Assembly: GCA_963793415.1 (NCBI GenBank)
Contig: CAWCAC010000002.1
Span: 868,001 to 932,000, forward strand
DNA length: 64,000 nucleotides
DNA from: CAXMST01 sp963793415
GTDB taxonomy: Bacteria; Actinomycetota; Thermoleophilia; Solirubrobacterales; 70-9
Direction of reading: 5' to 3'
Below, one piece after another: positions 8,213-19,024 of this stretch. A program made the translations under genes and the position numbers. The notes under the pieces are model-generated. The model made no database searches, was not told where the DNA came from, and worked only from the letters and a program-made list of their open reading frames with translations. How positions within the stretch are numbered: the stretch's first letter is position 1; each line of letters begins with the position of its first letter.

Positions 8213-8716
8213 TCAGTCGACCTCGCGGAGCGCGCCCGTCGCGACGTCGAAGATGAAGCCCCGCACCTCGCCTCGGTGGACGAGGAAGGGACTCTCCTTG
8301 ATGCCTTCGACCGATTCGCGGACGCTCGCCTCGAGGTCGCTGATCGCCCGCAGGCCCCAGCTCGGCCGGCGACCTGCGTGCTCTCGCATCATCTCGTCGA
8401 AGCCCGCGTCGGTCGAGCGCAGTAGGCCGCAGTCGGTGTGCTGGATGACCATCACGTCGACCGTCTCGAGCAGGTGCTGGGAGACGGCGAGCGAGCGGAT
8501 CGTGTCGTCGGTGACGACGCCGCCGGCGTTGCGGATCACGTGGGCGTCGCCCTCGTCGAGGCCGAGCAGGGCGAAGAGGCGTAGTCGGGCGTCCATGCAG
8601 GCGACGATCGCCAGGTGCCGGCCCGGCTTCGCCGTCTTGTCGGTCGCGTGGTAGCCGCTGTCGGGATCGGACCCGTAGCGGCGGGCGTTCTCGAGCAGTT
8701 CGTCGATGACTCCCAT
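8213..8716 (-). CDS. Beta-class carbonic anhydrase
   Basis: A 167-residue zinc enzyme interconverting CO2 and bicarbonate. The zinc ligands are Cys40 (CMDAR, with the Asp42-Arg44 dyad), His93 and Cys96 (QHTDCG). The short length and the RNAGG segment at 62-66 match the small mycobacterial Rv1284-type beta-CAs. There is no signal peptide, so it acts in the cytoplasm. It lies 16 bases downstream of the typA stop codon on the same strand and may be co-transcribed with it. Confidence 0.9.
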   Translation of the reverse strand: MGVIDELLENARRYGSDPDSGYHATDKTAKPGRHLAIVACMDARLRLFALLGLDEGDAHVIRNAGGVVTDDTIRSLAVSQHLLETVDVMVIQHTDCGLLRSTDAGFDEMMREHAGRRPSWGLRAISDLEASVRESVEGIKESPFLVHRGEVRGFIFDVATGALREVD

Positions 8717-8732
8717 CGGGGCGGAAACCTAT

Positions 8733-10637
<1,905 letters not shown>

Positions 10638-10725
10638 GAGGGCGGGGGATGGTACGGGCTGGGGTCGCGCGGCCCTGTGCGGCGCCGCGTCGGGTCGCCG
10701 CCAAGCACCCGCGAACGCGCGGGAT

Positions 10726-10742
10726 CCGCCCCTATGGGGCAG
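10726..10742 (+). repeat. Left terminal inverted repeat flanking the AbiEi/DUF559-like gene
   Basis: The 17-mer CCGCCCCTATGGGGCAG begins here and contains the stop codon of the gene at 10732-11622. It matches 15 of 17 bases of the inverted copy at 11624-11640, and the first 10 bases (CCGCCCCTAT) are identical. Each copy is also nearly palindromic in itself. Confidence 0.55.
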
Positions 10743-11622
10743 CCTGCTGCGCGTTCACCGGCGCCAGCGCCAGCACCATCCATGGCGAGTCGTAGACGCG
10801 GTCGGCATCGATCCGCCGGACGACCCATCCGGCCGCCTCCCAGATAGCCTGCTTGCGGGCGTTCTCGCCCCGATCGAGATGCCACGGTTTGCCGTCGATC
10901 TCGATGATCAGCCGGAGACGAGCCCAGCTCAGGTCCGCCTCCTCGCCTGCCCGGCGCACGTTGAGCGCGGGCAGCGGTCGCTCCGCTTGCCGAAGGATTT
11001 CGAGTGCCCGGACCTCCGCGCCGCTGCGCGCCCGCTCCAGCGGCAAGCCGCTGTAGCGGCTCACCGTCGCCGCGAGCCGAGCCGCCCCCCGCCGCCCGCG
11101 GCAGCTGGCCAGGTGCTCCGCGAGCTTGCCGAGGTCGGTCTCCTCGATCCGCACGGCCTCGCGGACGCACCACGCAAGCGCACGCGGCGAGACTCTCGGC
11201 GCGAGATCGAGCAGGGTCCGCTCGGCCGAGGTGACCGGAATCCCCCGGACCTCGCCGAAACACCCGGCGAGGACGGCGCTGTAGCGGACCTGGATGTGAC
11301 CGAGGTGCCTCGTCCCGCAACTGCCGGGTCGCGTGATCTCTTCGAATGGGCGCGGAAGCGTCCAGAAGCCGCGAGCGGCTGCGGCACTGCGATGGCTCAG
11401 GACACTCCTCCCACTGGTCAGGGTCGCGGCCATCCAGCGGCCCCAGTCGTTTTCGGCATCCACCGGGGCGACCGCGAAGACGCCCGGGGCGACTCGGACG
11501 ATCCTGCCCTGTCTGAGCCGATGGCGCAGAGCCTTCTCGCTCAGCCCGAGTTCTCGAAGCTGATCGAGCGAGATGCGGTTGAACTGCGTGCCGGCCTTGG
11601 CGGCGATGCGAGCGTCCTTCAC
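10732..11622 (-). CDS. AbiEi-like wHTH plus DUF559/Vsr-like endonuclease-fold protein
   Basis: 296 residues. The N-terminal 60 residues form a winged helix of the AbiEi antitoxin type (SLDQLRELGLSEKALRHRL...GRIVRVAPGVFAV). The middle has VTSAERTLLDLA, typical of the same family. The C-terminal 90 residues contain E-x-RALEIL, DLSW, LIIEIDGKPWH and an AGWVVRRI strand, which match DUF559/very-short-patch-repair endonuclease folds. The protein is common as a solo gene in actinobacteria; a DNA-modification or defence role is family-level inference. The GTG start lies 1-2 bases after the upstream repeat and has no Shine-Dalgarno. TATAGG sits five bases before the GTG, so the mRNA may be leaderless. 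Confidence 0.72.
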   Translation of the reverse strand: MKDARIAAKAGTQFNRISLDQLRELGLSEKALRHRLRQGRIVRVAPGVFAVAPVDAENDWGRWMAATLTSGRSVLSHRSAAAARGFWTLPRPFEEITRPGSCGTRHLGHIQVRYSAVLAGCFGEVRGIPVTSAERTLLDLAPRVSPRALAWCVREAVRIEETDLGKLAEHLASCRGRRGAARLAATVSRYSGLPLERARSGAEVRALEILRQAERPLPALNVRRAGEEADLSWARLRLIIEIDGKPWHLDRGENARKQAIWEAAGWVVRRIDADRVYDSPWMVLALAPVNAQQAAP

Positions 11623-11623
11623 A

Positions 11624-11640
11624 CCGCCCTATAGGGGCGG
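11624..11640 (-). repeat. Right terminal inverted repeat abutting the gene start
   Basis: On the minus strand this reads CCGCCCCTATAGGGCGG, the inverted partner of the repeat at 10726-10742 (15/17 match). It includes TATAGG, which could serve as a -10 element for the gene immediately downstream. Confidence 0.55.
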
Positions 11641-11672
11641 GCCGCGCACGTTCGCCCCCCGTCGGGCCGCGC

Positions 11673-12818
11673 TCAGTCGTTCGACTCGCAGGCGATCGGC
11701 GCCAGCTCAGCGTCGTATTGGCGGATGCCGAGGAAGCCGCCGTCCTCGATCTCGACGCCCTTGTTCGGATTGGCGTAGGCCGAGGAGCGGGACGAGAAGC
11801 CGACCAGGTTTAGGTACTGGCGGCCGGCGTCGAGGTCGGCCTGGGTGACGCACGGGATCAATCCGATCTGGATGTAATGGCACTTGCCCTGGCAGTTCTC
11901 ACCGTTCTGCGGCTCCACGGTCAGGCCCTCGGTCGAGGTTGGCGAATCGGCCAGGATCAGCTGCTTGTTGACGAGCGGCGGCGTCGGGTAGTCGGCGCCG
12001 AACTCGGCCAGCAGGTCGGCCCGGATCAGGACCGGGCCGGTCTTCTCCAGCTTCATCGAATAGATCACCTTCTGGAACTTCTTCTTCTCCGCTTTTGTCT
12101 GCGCCAGCTCGAGCTCATCGACGAGCTCGCGCTCGGTGGTCGAGACCGGCGGCTCGAGGTTGGGATGTCGCTCGCGCGCGACCCCGAGCCGGCCTTGACC
12201 GTGGGTCAGCTGCAGGACGTTGCAGTCCTTCGGCTTCGCCGGCTTGCAGGGCTTCGCCTTCGGGTCCGTGGCGCGCACGTACAGCGTCACCATCCGGTTG
12301 CCGGTCTCCGAGGGTCCGATCTCCAGCTTGCCGTACTGGGCCGGGACGCAGTGGTGCAGCTTGATCGTGCAGTCGAGCTTCTCCGTCGGGCTGATCGCCG
12401 GGCCGCTCAGGGTCGGCTTCTTGCCGTCGGCGGCGGGCTTGGCGAGGATGATCTTCGTCTCGATCTCGGGATTGAGGTTGTAGGGAGCGGTGCCCTTGCA
12501 GGGCGAGTCGGATGAGGCGGTCAGGTCCGAGGGTCGGCAGTTCGTGAGCTGGATGTTGACCCCCGAGAGGATTACTTCCCCCTCGTTCAGCTCCTTCACA
12601 GGGACCCAATAGACGGGAGTCCACATGCCCTTCGGCGTGATCCGGATCCGCTCGGCGCCGAGCTCGGGGTCGCCCTTCTCGTGGTTGTCCGAGTAGAGCG
12701 TCAACGGGACGTCGGCGGCGGGTTCGTCGGAAGGATCCGAGCCGCCGCAGGCGCTCAGCCATAGCGCCGTGGTCGCGGCGGCGATGAAAATGACTATGAC
12801 TCTGAGGACGACTCGCAT
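11673..12818 (-). CDS. Secreted lipoprotein of unknown function
   Basis: 381 residues starting at an ATG at 12818; the frame is open further upstream but crosses the tRNA-Ser gene. A signal peptide of about 25 residues ends in a lipobox (LSAC, then GGSDPSDEP), so it is predicted to be a lipid-anchored exported protein. The mature part has eight or more cysteines spread along it, which suggests disulfides. It includes long hydrophilic segments (LTNCRPSDLTASSDSPCKGT). I recognise no family or catalytic motif. It is monocistronic, between the AbiEi-like gene and tRNA-Ser. Confidence 0.72.
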   Translation of the reverse strand: MRVVLRVIVIFIAAATTALWLSACGGSDPSDEPAADVPLTLYSDNHEKGDPELGAERIRITPKGMWTPVYWVPVKELNEGEVILSGVNIQLTNCRPSDLTASSDSPCKGTAPYNLNPEIETKIILAKPAADGKKPTLSGPAISPTEKLDCTIKLHHCVPAQYGKLEIGPSETGNRMVTLYVRATDPKAKPCKPAKPKDCNVLQLTHGQGRLGVARERHPNLEPPVSTTERELVDELELAQTKAEKKKFQKVIYSMKLEKTGPVLIRADLLAEFGADYPTPPLVNKQLILADSPTSTEGLTVEPQNGENCQGKCHYIQIGLIPCVTQADLDAGRQYLNLVGFSSRSSAYANPNKGVEIEDGGFLGIRQYDAELAPIACESND

Positions 12819-12874
12819 TTCCCGATAGTGGACGATGCTATCCGCGAGAGAGCGCCGGCTCCGGCCGGCCGAGG

Positions 12875-12962
12875 CGGAGGGGGTGGGATTCGAACCCACG
12901 GACGGGAGTTACCCGTCACTGGTTTTCAAGACCAGCGCATTCAACCGCTCTGCCACCCCTCC
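12875..12962 (-). tRNA. tRNA-Ser (anticodon UGA)
   Basis: 88 bases with a seven-pair acceptor stem (GGAGGGG/CCCCTCC). The D-loop, an anticodon stem-loop with TGA in CTTGAAA, a long variable arm (GACGGGTAACTCCCGTC) and the T-loop GGTTCGAATCC are all present. The long variable arm and UGA anticodon identify tRNA-Ser. CCA is not encoded. Confidence 0.96.
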
Positions 12963-13032
12963 GCGGGGCGCTCAGATTAGTGGCGGCAGCCTGCCCCGGG
13001 CCGGCGGCGGTCGCTGGGTAGGCTTGCGCGCG

Positions 13033-14364
13033 ATGCCCGAAGAACTCGTGATCGAGCCTCTGACCTGGCGCAACTGGGCGCGGGAGCAGGTCTGCCATCC
13101 GGAGACGATCGTGCGGCCGCGGACCCGCGAGGGCCTTGTCAAGGCGATCATCGAGGCGAACGAGGCCGAGCGCCGGGTCAAGGTCGCCGGCTCGGGCCAC
13201 TCCTTCACCGACGCCGCGCTCACGGACGGGACCCTGCTCCGGATCGAGGCGCTCGACCGGATCCTCGACTTCGACCGCTCCTCCGGCCTCGTCAAGGTCG
13301 AGGCCGGCGCCCAGCTCGGCGACCTCAACCGCCGGCTCGACGAGCTTGGCGTCGCCTTCGCCAACCTCGGTGACATCGACAAGCAGACGCTCGCCGGCTC
13401 GATCTCGACCGGCACCCACGGCACCGGGATCGGGTTCCAGAACGTCTCCGCCCAGATCGAGGAGCTGGAGCTGGTCGGCGCCGACGGCACGACGACGGTC
13501 CTCGGCGCCGCGGCGAAGGGGGCCGATCGCGACGGGATCCGCGCTGCCCGGGTCGGGATCGGCGCGCTCGGCGCGATCTACTCGGCGACGATCCGGACGG
13601 TCCCGGCCTTCCGGCTCGACCGCCTCGACCATCCGCTGCCGCTGAGCGAGACGCTCGACTCGCTCGACGACCGCATCGACGCCAACGACCACTTCGAGTT
13701 CTACGTCTTCCCCCACACCGACGTTGCGCTCTGCCGCGAGACGAGCCGCACGGATGCGCCGGCCGAGCCGCCCTCGCCGGCGGCGACCTACGCGCGCGAG
13801 GTGATGCTGGAGAACTGGGTCAGCGGCGCCCTCGTCGCGATCTCCCGCAACGCGCCGGCGCTGGGACCGCAGCTGACCGGCCTCGCGGCCTCGTCGTTCG
13901 CGAACGTGAGCAAGCGCGACAAGAGCTTTCGCGTGTTCGCCTCCGAGCGGCGGATCAAGTTCACCGAGATGGAATACGGGATCCCGCGCGAGCACGCACG
14001 CGAGGCGGTCGAGCGGGTGCTCGAGATCGCGAGCCGGCCCGAGCACGAGTGCGTGTTCCCGGTCGAGGTCCGGTTCGTCAAGGGCGACGACTCGATGCTC
14101 AGCCCCAGTTACGAGCGCGACACCGCCTATATCGCCGTCCACCAGGACCGCAAGCTCGACTGGCCCGTCTACTTCCGCGAGGTCGAAGACGTCCTCCGTG
14201 GCTACGGCGGCCGCCCCCACTGGGGCAAGCGCCACGAGCAGACGGCAGCGACGCTGGCGCCGCTCTACCCCCGCTGGAACGACTTCCAGAAGACCCGCAA
14301 GCGCCTCGACCCCAACGGCCGGTTCGCCAACGACTACACGGATCGCGTGCTGGGCGTCCTCTGA
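13033..14364 (+). CDS. FAD-dependent sugar-lactone/alditol oxidase (ALO family)
   Basis: A 443-residue flavoprotein oxidase of the D-arabinono/L-gulono-1,4-lactone oxidase family. The FAD_binding_4 domain has VKVAGSGHSFTDAALTDG near residues 52-69 and SISTGTHGTG near 124-133. The C-terminal ALO domain has GGRPHWGKRH near 396-405. It has no signal peptide. The ATG at 13033 is the first sensible start; the open frame upstream runs through the tRNA. The adjacent convergent PLP-barrel gene and WS/DGAT gene form an arrangement often seen in actinobacteria. The substrate (lactone or alditol) is not determined. Confidence 0.85.
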   Translation: MPEELVIEPLTWRNWAREQVCHPETIVRPRTREGLVKAIIEANEAERRVKVAGSGHSFTDAALTDGTLLRIEALDRILDFDRSSGLVKVEAGAQLGDLNRRLDELGVAFANLGDIDKQTLAGSISTGTHGTGIGFQNVSAQIEELELVGADGTTTVLGAAAKGADRDGIRAARVGIGALGAIYSATIRTVPAFRLDRLDHPLPLSETLDSLDDRIDANDHFEFYVFPHTDVALCRETSRTDAPAEPPSPAATYAREVMLENWVSGALVAISRNAPALGPQLTGLAASSFANVSKRDKSFRVFASERRIKFTEMEYGIPREHAREAVERVLEIASRPEHECVFPVEVRFVKGDDSMLSPSYERDTAYIAVHQDRKLDWPVYFREVEDVLRGYGGRPHWGKRHEQTAATLAPLYPRWNDFQKTRKRLDPNGRFANDYTDRVLGVL

Positions 14365-14455
14365 GGCGGCGCCTGGGCGCACCGACTCAGGGCTCATGTG
14401 GCTCCGCCACACCGCGCCCACTCGCCGGCACGTTCATGCTTGGTCAGAGCACGCC

Positions 14456-15667
14456 TTAAGGAAAAGAATGCCCTTCGCCACGGTATGTCGGCACCTCGGC
14501 CTCGATCCCATCGCCGCGGATCAGGTAGAGGGAGTTGAATCGCTCGCAGAGCTCGCCCGCCTTCGCGTGGCGCAGGTAGACGCGGTCGCCGATCCGCAGG
14601 CGCAGGGCGCTCTCGCCGAGCAGCGGCGTCTGCGCCTCGCCGGCGCCCTCGTTGCGGTCGAGATGGAGTCCCTCGGGCAGGTACGGCTCCGGCAGTCGGT
14701 CGGCGGCCGGGGCGCCCGAGGCGACGTAGCCGCCGCCGAGCGCGGTCACCGAGCCCGGCGCCGCCCTGCGCACGACCGGCAGCGTGAAGAATGCAGCCGG
14801 CGTCAGCCGGAAGCGCGAGTAGTGGTCGAAGAGCACCGGCGCGTAGAAGCCCGAGCCGGCCGCAACCTCGGTCACCGCGTCCTCGGAGGAGGTCAGCTCG
14901 AGGCTGCCGGTGCCGCCGCCGTTGACGAACCGCAGCGGCGCCAGCTCACGGACGGCTGTGACGATCTCGGCCCGTCGCTCGCGCAGCTCCGCCGCGGAGC
15001 GCTTCTGCATCGTGCGGATCGCCCGGTTGCGGGCCGCGTTCCCCGGCGTCGCATCGCCGACGCCGGCGATTTGGCCCTCATAGGCCATCAGCCCGTCGAG
15101 CTCGAGGCCGGGACGTGAGACGATCTCCTCCGCGAGCTTGCGGACCTGGGCCGGCGTCCGCAGCGGCGAGCGCTTCGGGCCCACGTGCAGCGCGCCGCGC
15201 ATCGCGACCCAGCCGGCGTCGATGTCGATCGCGACCTTGACCGGGACCCCGCCCGAGCCGGCCGCACCCTCGATCAGGTCGAGCTGGGCGCCGTCGTCGA
15301 CCATCAGCGTCGGCACGGCGCCCGGATCGGCGCCGCCCGCCGCGAGCGAGGCGAGCTCGGAGATCGCGTGCCGGTCCACGGTCGGGTAGCCGACGACGAG
15401 ATCGCGGAAGCCCTCACCGGAGAGGTGGAGCGCCTCCGGCAGGGTCAGGCAGAGCAAGCCGCGGAAGCGGTCGTCGAGAGCTTCGATCCGGCGCAGGACC
15501 TCGCAGCAGCGGACCGACTTGCTGGCGACGCGGATCGGCTTCGATACGGCGCGGCCGAGCATCTCGGCGGCGTTGGCCTCGAGCGCTTCGAGGTCGACGA
15601 ACGCGAACGGCGCCTCGATGCCTTCGAAGATCGCCTCGTAGCGGCTGTACAGGGAGTGGCCGTCCAA
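14456..15667 (-). CDS. PLP-dependent alanine-racemase-fold protein (amino acid deaminase/aldolase)
   Basis: About 403 residues from a TTG at 15667. Downstream of it the product reads FAFVDLEALEANAAEML, the usual opening of the alanine racemase N-terminal barrel, then VASKSVRC with the presumed PLP lysine. The fold matches D-threonine aldolase/D-serine dehydratase-like proteins. The start is uncertain: the frame remains open up into the tRNA-Ser gene, and no in-frame ATG lies near the conserved region. Its reaction is probably on a D-hydroxy amino acid. It is convergent with the lactone oxidase gene, a neighbour pair seen in other actinobacteria. Confidence 0.75.
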   Translation of the reverse strand: MDGHSLYSRYEAIFEGIEAPFAFVDLEALEANAAEMLGRAVSKPIRVASKSVRCCEVLRRIEALDDRFRGLLCLTLPEALHLSGEGFRDLVVGYPTVDRHAISELASLAAGGADPGAVPTLMVDDGAQLDLIEGAAGSGGVPVKVAIDIDAGWVAMRGALHVGPKRSPLRTPAQVRKLAEEIVSRPGLELDGLMAYEGQIAGVGDATPGNAARNRAIRTMQKRSAAELRERRAEIVTAVRELAPLRFVNGGGTGSLELTSSEDAVTEVAAGSGFYAPVLFDHYSRFRLTPAAFFTLPVVRRAAPGSVTALGGGYVASGAPAADRLPEPYLPEGLHLDRNEGAGEAQTPLLGESALRLRIGDRVYLRHAKAGELCERFNSLYLIRGDGIEAEVPTYRGEGHSFP

Positions 15668-15786
15668 GCTCGGGCGAGCGTAGCCGATGCTCCTGCGGGC
15701 CTCCCGGCCCCCGAGCCGTCCTGACAGAGCCTCTTTACAATCGCCGCGTACCGGCCGGGGAGACCCACGGAGGCCGGCCCAAACCC

Positions 15787-15875
15787 GGAGAGGTGGCCGA
15801 GTGGCTGAAGGCACTCGCCTGCTAAGCGAGTAGGGGGCGCAAGCTCTCTCGAGGGTTCGAATCCCTCCCTCTCCG
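15787..15875 (+). tRNA. tRNA-Ser (anticodon GCU)
   Basis: 89 bases: acceptor stem GGAGAGG/CCTCTCC, anticodon loop CTGCTAA with GCT, long variable arm (TAGGGGGCGCAAGCTCTCTC region), and T-loop GGTTCGAATCC. The anticodon and variable arm identify tRNA-Ser for AGC/AGU codons. It lies between two genes on the opposite strand. Confidence 0.96.
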
Positions 15876-15925
15876 CTTCAGCGAACGCGGCGCGCACGGC
15901 CTCCGGGCGGCGCGCCGCGGCTCGT

Positions 15926-17341
15926 TCAGCGGGCGGCGAACTGCTCGGCGAGCGACTCGTCGATGAACCCGGAGAGCAGGTCGAGGTCGGGGAGCCGGTC
16001 GCGGTCGCCGACGAGGCCGAACATCATCTCGCCGTCGTAGGAGATCACCCCGATCGAGAGCGCCCGCTTCTGCGGCGAGAGCGCCACGAACGGGTGGATC
16101 GCCTGCAGGCGACGGCCGAGCAGGTAGACCGGCATCGGCGGGCCGGGAACGTTGGAGATGACCAGGTTCCACGGCAGCCGCTGGGGCATGACGCGGTTGA
16201 CGGGGGAGAGGGCCGTGTTCATCTGCCCGAGCAGCCGGTTGACGGTCGGCGGCACCCAGCCCGATGCCTCGATGATCAGCGACGCGGCGCGGGCCCCCTC
16301 CGAGCTCTTCAGCTTCGCGGTCGTCTCGCGCAGGACCTCGAGCCGTCGCTTCGGGTCGCGTTCGGCGAGGGGAAGCGGCACGAGCAGGGTCGTCATCCGG
16401 TTGCCGAGCTCGCCCTTCTCCTCGGGCTTGCGGATGCTCATCGGCACGAGCGCCACGAACTCGCTCGGCACCGGCTCGCCCCGCTCTTCGAACCAGCGCC
16501 GCAGGGCGCCGGTCGAGACCGAGAGCAGGACGTCGTTGACGGTCGCGCCGAAGCGGGCTCCGGCCTCCTTCATCTCCTCGAGTGAGGTCCGCGCGAAGGC
16601 GACACGGCGGTCGCGGCCGATCTCCTGATTGATGAAGGTCGGCTTGACCGGGTCGCTGTTGCGGGCGAGCTCGAGGAAGCCCTGGACCGTGCGCCCCGCC
16701 TCCATCGTCGTCGCCGCGGCGCCGGTCGGGGTCAGCCGCGCGGCCGTGTCGCGGGAGATGCCGAAGAGCCGTTCCCGGGCCTGGATCACGCGCGAGAGGA
16801 TCAGCTGGTCGGAACGCGACCGGCTCGGCTCCCAGGGCTCGTCGGGCAGGCCGAGGTCGGTCCCCTCCGGATCGGGGTCGAGGATCACGGCGCCGACGTC
16901 GATCGCGGCGATCCCGTCGACGAGGGCGTGGTGGGTCTTCGAGATCGCCGCAAAGCGGTTGTCCGCGAGGTTCTCGATCAGGTAGATCTGCCACAGCGGC
17001 CGTTCCTGATCGAGCGGCTCCGACATGATCCGGCCGACAAGCTCGCGCAGCTGCGCGTCCGAGCCCGGGCTCGGCAGCGCGGCGTGGCGGACGTGCCGGC
17101 GCAGGTCGAAATCGGGATCGTCCTCCCAGACCGGCCGGGCGACCCGGCCCGGGACGTGGCGGACGCGGCGCCGGAAGCGCGGGATCAGATTGAGGCGCTG
17201 AGAGACGTGGGCGAGCAGCCGCTCGTAGTCCGGCGGTGGGCCCTCGAAGATCGCGGTGCCGCCGACGTGGACGTGGATCGCGCCCTGCTCGGCGTGGAGC
17301 GAGGCGACATCGGCGGCCGAGAGCGGCTCGGGCTGGCTCAC
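15926..17341 (-). CDS. Wax ester synthase/diacylglycerol O-acyltransferase (WS/DGAT)
   Basis: A 471-residue acyltransferase that makes wax esters or triacylglycerols from acyl-CoA. The catalytic HHxxxDG motif is HHALVDG at residues 137-143. The family's second conserved region, NRVMPQRLPWNLVISNVPGP (quoted in part), lies near 375-395. The length is normal. It carries the RPLWQIYLIE segment typical of the N-terminal half. No signal peptide. It points to neutral lipid storage, as in mycobacteria and Rhodococcus. Neighbouring genes are not obviously co-transcribed. Confidence 0.93.
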   Translation of the reverse strand: MSQPEPLSAADVASLHAEQGAIHVHVGGTAIFEGPPPDYERLLAHVSQRLNLIPRFRRRVRHVPGRVARPVWEDDPDFDLRRHVRHAALPSPGSDAQLRELVGRIMSEPLDQERPLWQIYLIENLADNRFAAISKTHHALVDGIAAIDVGAVILDPDPEGTDLGLPDEPWEPSRSRSDQLILSRVIQARERLFGISRDTAARLTPTGAAATTMEAGRTVQGFLELARNSDPVKPTFINQEIGRDRRVAFARTSLEEMKEAGARFGATVNDVLLSVSTGALRRWFEERGEPVPSEFVALVPMSIRKPEEKGELGNRMTTLLVPLPLAERDPKRRLEVLRETTAKLKSSEGARAASLIIEASGWVPPTVNRLLGQMNTALSPVNRVMPQRLPWNLVISNVPGPPMPVYLLGRRLQAIHPFVALSPQKRALSIGVISYDGEMMFGLVGDRDRLPDLDLLSGFIDESLAEQFAAR

Positions 17342-17383
17342 GCGGGCGAGCCTAACGCGAACGGCGTCGCGGTCCGGGCGGCG

Positions 17384-17800
17384 TCACTCCGCGAAGCCGT
17401 CGATCTGCCATGAGTCGCCGGCGCGGATCAGCGCGAACCCGACCCCGGGCGACGCCCGGACTTTGCTCGTTGCGATTGCGGCGTCACCCTCGAGGCTGTC
17501 GACGGTGACCTTGACGTCGGCCTCGGTGACGCCGGGCAATGGCGGCTGGGACTGGCACTTCTCGATCGGCGTGTCACCGGGGTAGGCGGTGACGTCTTCG
17601 TTCCAGTTCTCCTCGAGATAGGCATCCGTGTAGATCACCTCGCAGCGCTCCGGCCCGCCGATCTCGTTCTCGACCAGGACCGCTCGGATCGCCGCCTCGT
17701 CCTCGGCAGGGTCGGGCCCGTCATCCCCTCCACACCCGGCCAACCAGAAACCCGCGATCACCGCCATGACAGCTGCTCCGCGCACGAGATCTGGAGCCAC
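17384..17800 (-). CDS. Small lipoprotein with NTF2/DUF4878-like layout
   Basis: 138 residues. A signal peptide ends in the lipobox LAGC followed by GGDDGPDPAEDE. The mature domain begins with DEAAIRAVLVE and ends with GDSWQIDGFAE, a helix-to-strand layout reminiscent of NTF2-like secreted lipoproteins. Two cysteines (in ERCEVIY and EKCQSQ) could pair. An internal ATG (MAVIAGFWLAGC) is an alternative start that leaves a better signal peptide. Function unknown. Confidence 0.65.
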   Translation of the reverse strand: MAPDLVRGAAVMAVIAGFWLAGCGGDDGPDPAEDEAAIRAVLVENEIGGPERCEVIYTDAYLEENWNEDVTAYPGDTPIEKCQSQPPLPGVTEADVKVTVDSLEGDAAIATSKVRASPGVGFALIRAGDSWQIDGFAE

Positions 17801-17817
17801 GCGCGAATCCTATGCCG

Positions 17818-18090
17818 TCAGTCGAGTTCGAGGTTGGAGAGGAACTCCTCCGCGTCGCTCCACTGCTCCGGCGGCACCTGCAGGTAGATGTCGCCACGAC
17901 CGAAGCGATCGAGCTCGTGGTCGGCGGTGATCACCGCGTCGATCCCGGCCTCGCTCAGGTGGTCGCACCAGCTCCGCGCCGCGTCGATCTCCTCGAATTC
18001 ACGCACGACCTCCCACCCGTCGAAGCGCGGATCGCCGATCTGCAGCTGTCCCGCGCGACCGTGGCCCTGGAGGCGGTCGAAGAGTCCCAT
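17818..18090 (-). CDS. Small hypothetical protein (90 aa)
   Basis: A soluble acidic protein with no signal peptide. The sequence has a predicted beta-alpha-beta-type pattern: GWEVVREFEEIDAARSWCDH, then GIDAVITADHELDRFG and IYLQVPPEQWSDAEEFL. This resembles 'putative signal transducing protein' DUF2007-like folds that bind small ligands, but the match is by appearance only. It is separated by 40 bases from the DUF4239 gene upstream on the same strand, so co-transcription is possible. Confidence 0.55.
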   Translation of the reverse strand: MGLFDRLQGHGRAGQLQIGDPRFDGWEVVREFEEIDAARSWCDHLSEAGIDAVITADHELDRFGRGDIYLQVPPEQWSDAEEFLSNLELD

Positions 18091-18129
18091 CCCATGATCG
18101 TATTGCCGACCGGCGGGCGGCCCTGCGGG

Positions 18130-18963
18130 TCAGCTCTGCTCGCCGACCGCTCGCTGCAGGGGACGCCCGGCCGCCGGCGGCTCATCCATGGATTCGCGCA
18201 GGTTCTCGAGCACCGTGTCGGGGATCTCGATCGGGCCGCTGTTGGGCCGGTCGAGATCGCGGGAGACGAACAGCAGCAGCGACAGAACGAGCGCCGCGAG
18301 CAGCACGCCCGCCGGGCCGCGGCCGACGACCGCCATGTAGGCGGCGAGCAGGGCAAGGGCGACCGCGGCGCCGATCACCTCGAGCGTCAGCACCGCCGAG
18401 GGCACCTGGTTGTTGAGGGCCGCGACGCGGGACGTCTGAGCGTCGATCATCTCATTCAGCGTCTCCACGTACAGCCGCGGGGCGCTCGCGGACGGTGCGT
18501 CGTCGAGCGCCTGCCCGGCAAGCGCCCATAGTCGCCTTTGCAGAGCTGCCTCGAGATCCGTGACCTTCGTCTCTTCTGCGCTTCCGGGTGAGTAGTCGGA
18601 GATTGCGATGGCGCTGTCCGTGTAGGCCTTGAGGAGCTCCAGCGAGCGTGTCCGGACCGGCTCAGCCAGCGTCTGCGCACGAAGGTAGGTCGTGCCGATC
18701 GCGTTCGCCTCGGTGACGATCGCCGCGCGACGATCCTCGTAGCGGGAAAGCGACAGCGACAGCCCGAAGGCGAGAATCAACCCGACGACGCCGAGCAGTG
18801 CACCCTGCAATACGCCAAACGATTCGCCCAGGTTGATCTCTTCGCTGCGAAGTCGCCGGCCGATCAACGTTCCGATCGCGACGGAGCCGAGCAGGGATCC
18901 GAAGACACCCAGCGCGAGAACGGTTGTTGAGACGTCGGTCAGCACGGTCGCGTCGGTCAGCAC
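18130..18963 (-). CDS. DUF4239 (bestrophin-like) membrane protein
   Basis: 277 residues with four predicted TM helices: two near the N-terminus (about 13-32 and 51-70) and two near the C-terminus (about 208-256). A cytoplasmic or extracytoplasmic helical domain lies between them. The segment FGLSLSLSRYEDRRAAIVTEANAIGTTYLRA (quoted in part: RYEDRRAAIVTEANAIGTTY) is the hallmark of DUF4239, a family with a bestrophin-like fold and unknown substrate. The length is normal for the family. Possibly an ion channel; unproven. Confidence 0.8.
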   Translation of the reverse strand: MLTDATVLTDVSTTVLALGVFGSLLGSVAIGTLIGRRLRSEEINLGESFGVLQGALLGVVGLILAFGLSLSLSRYEDRRAAIVTEANAIGTTYLRAQTLAEPVRTRSLELLKAYTDSAIAISDYSPGSAEETKVTDLEAALQRRLWALAGQALDDAPSASAPRLYVETLNEMIDAQTSRVAALNNQVPSAVLTLEVIGAAVALALLAAYMAVVGRGPAGVLLAALVLSLLLFVSRDLDRPNSGPIEIPDTVLENLRESMDEPPAAGRPLQRAVGEQS

Positions 18964-19024
18964 GGCGCGAGCCTAGAGCAGCCCGCGGTCGCCGGGTTGA
19001 CGGCGGCTCAGCGATACTCGCGCC

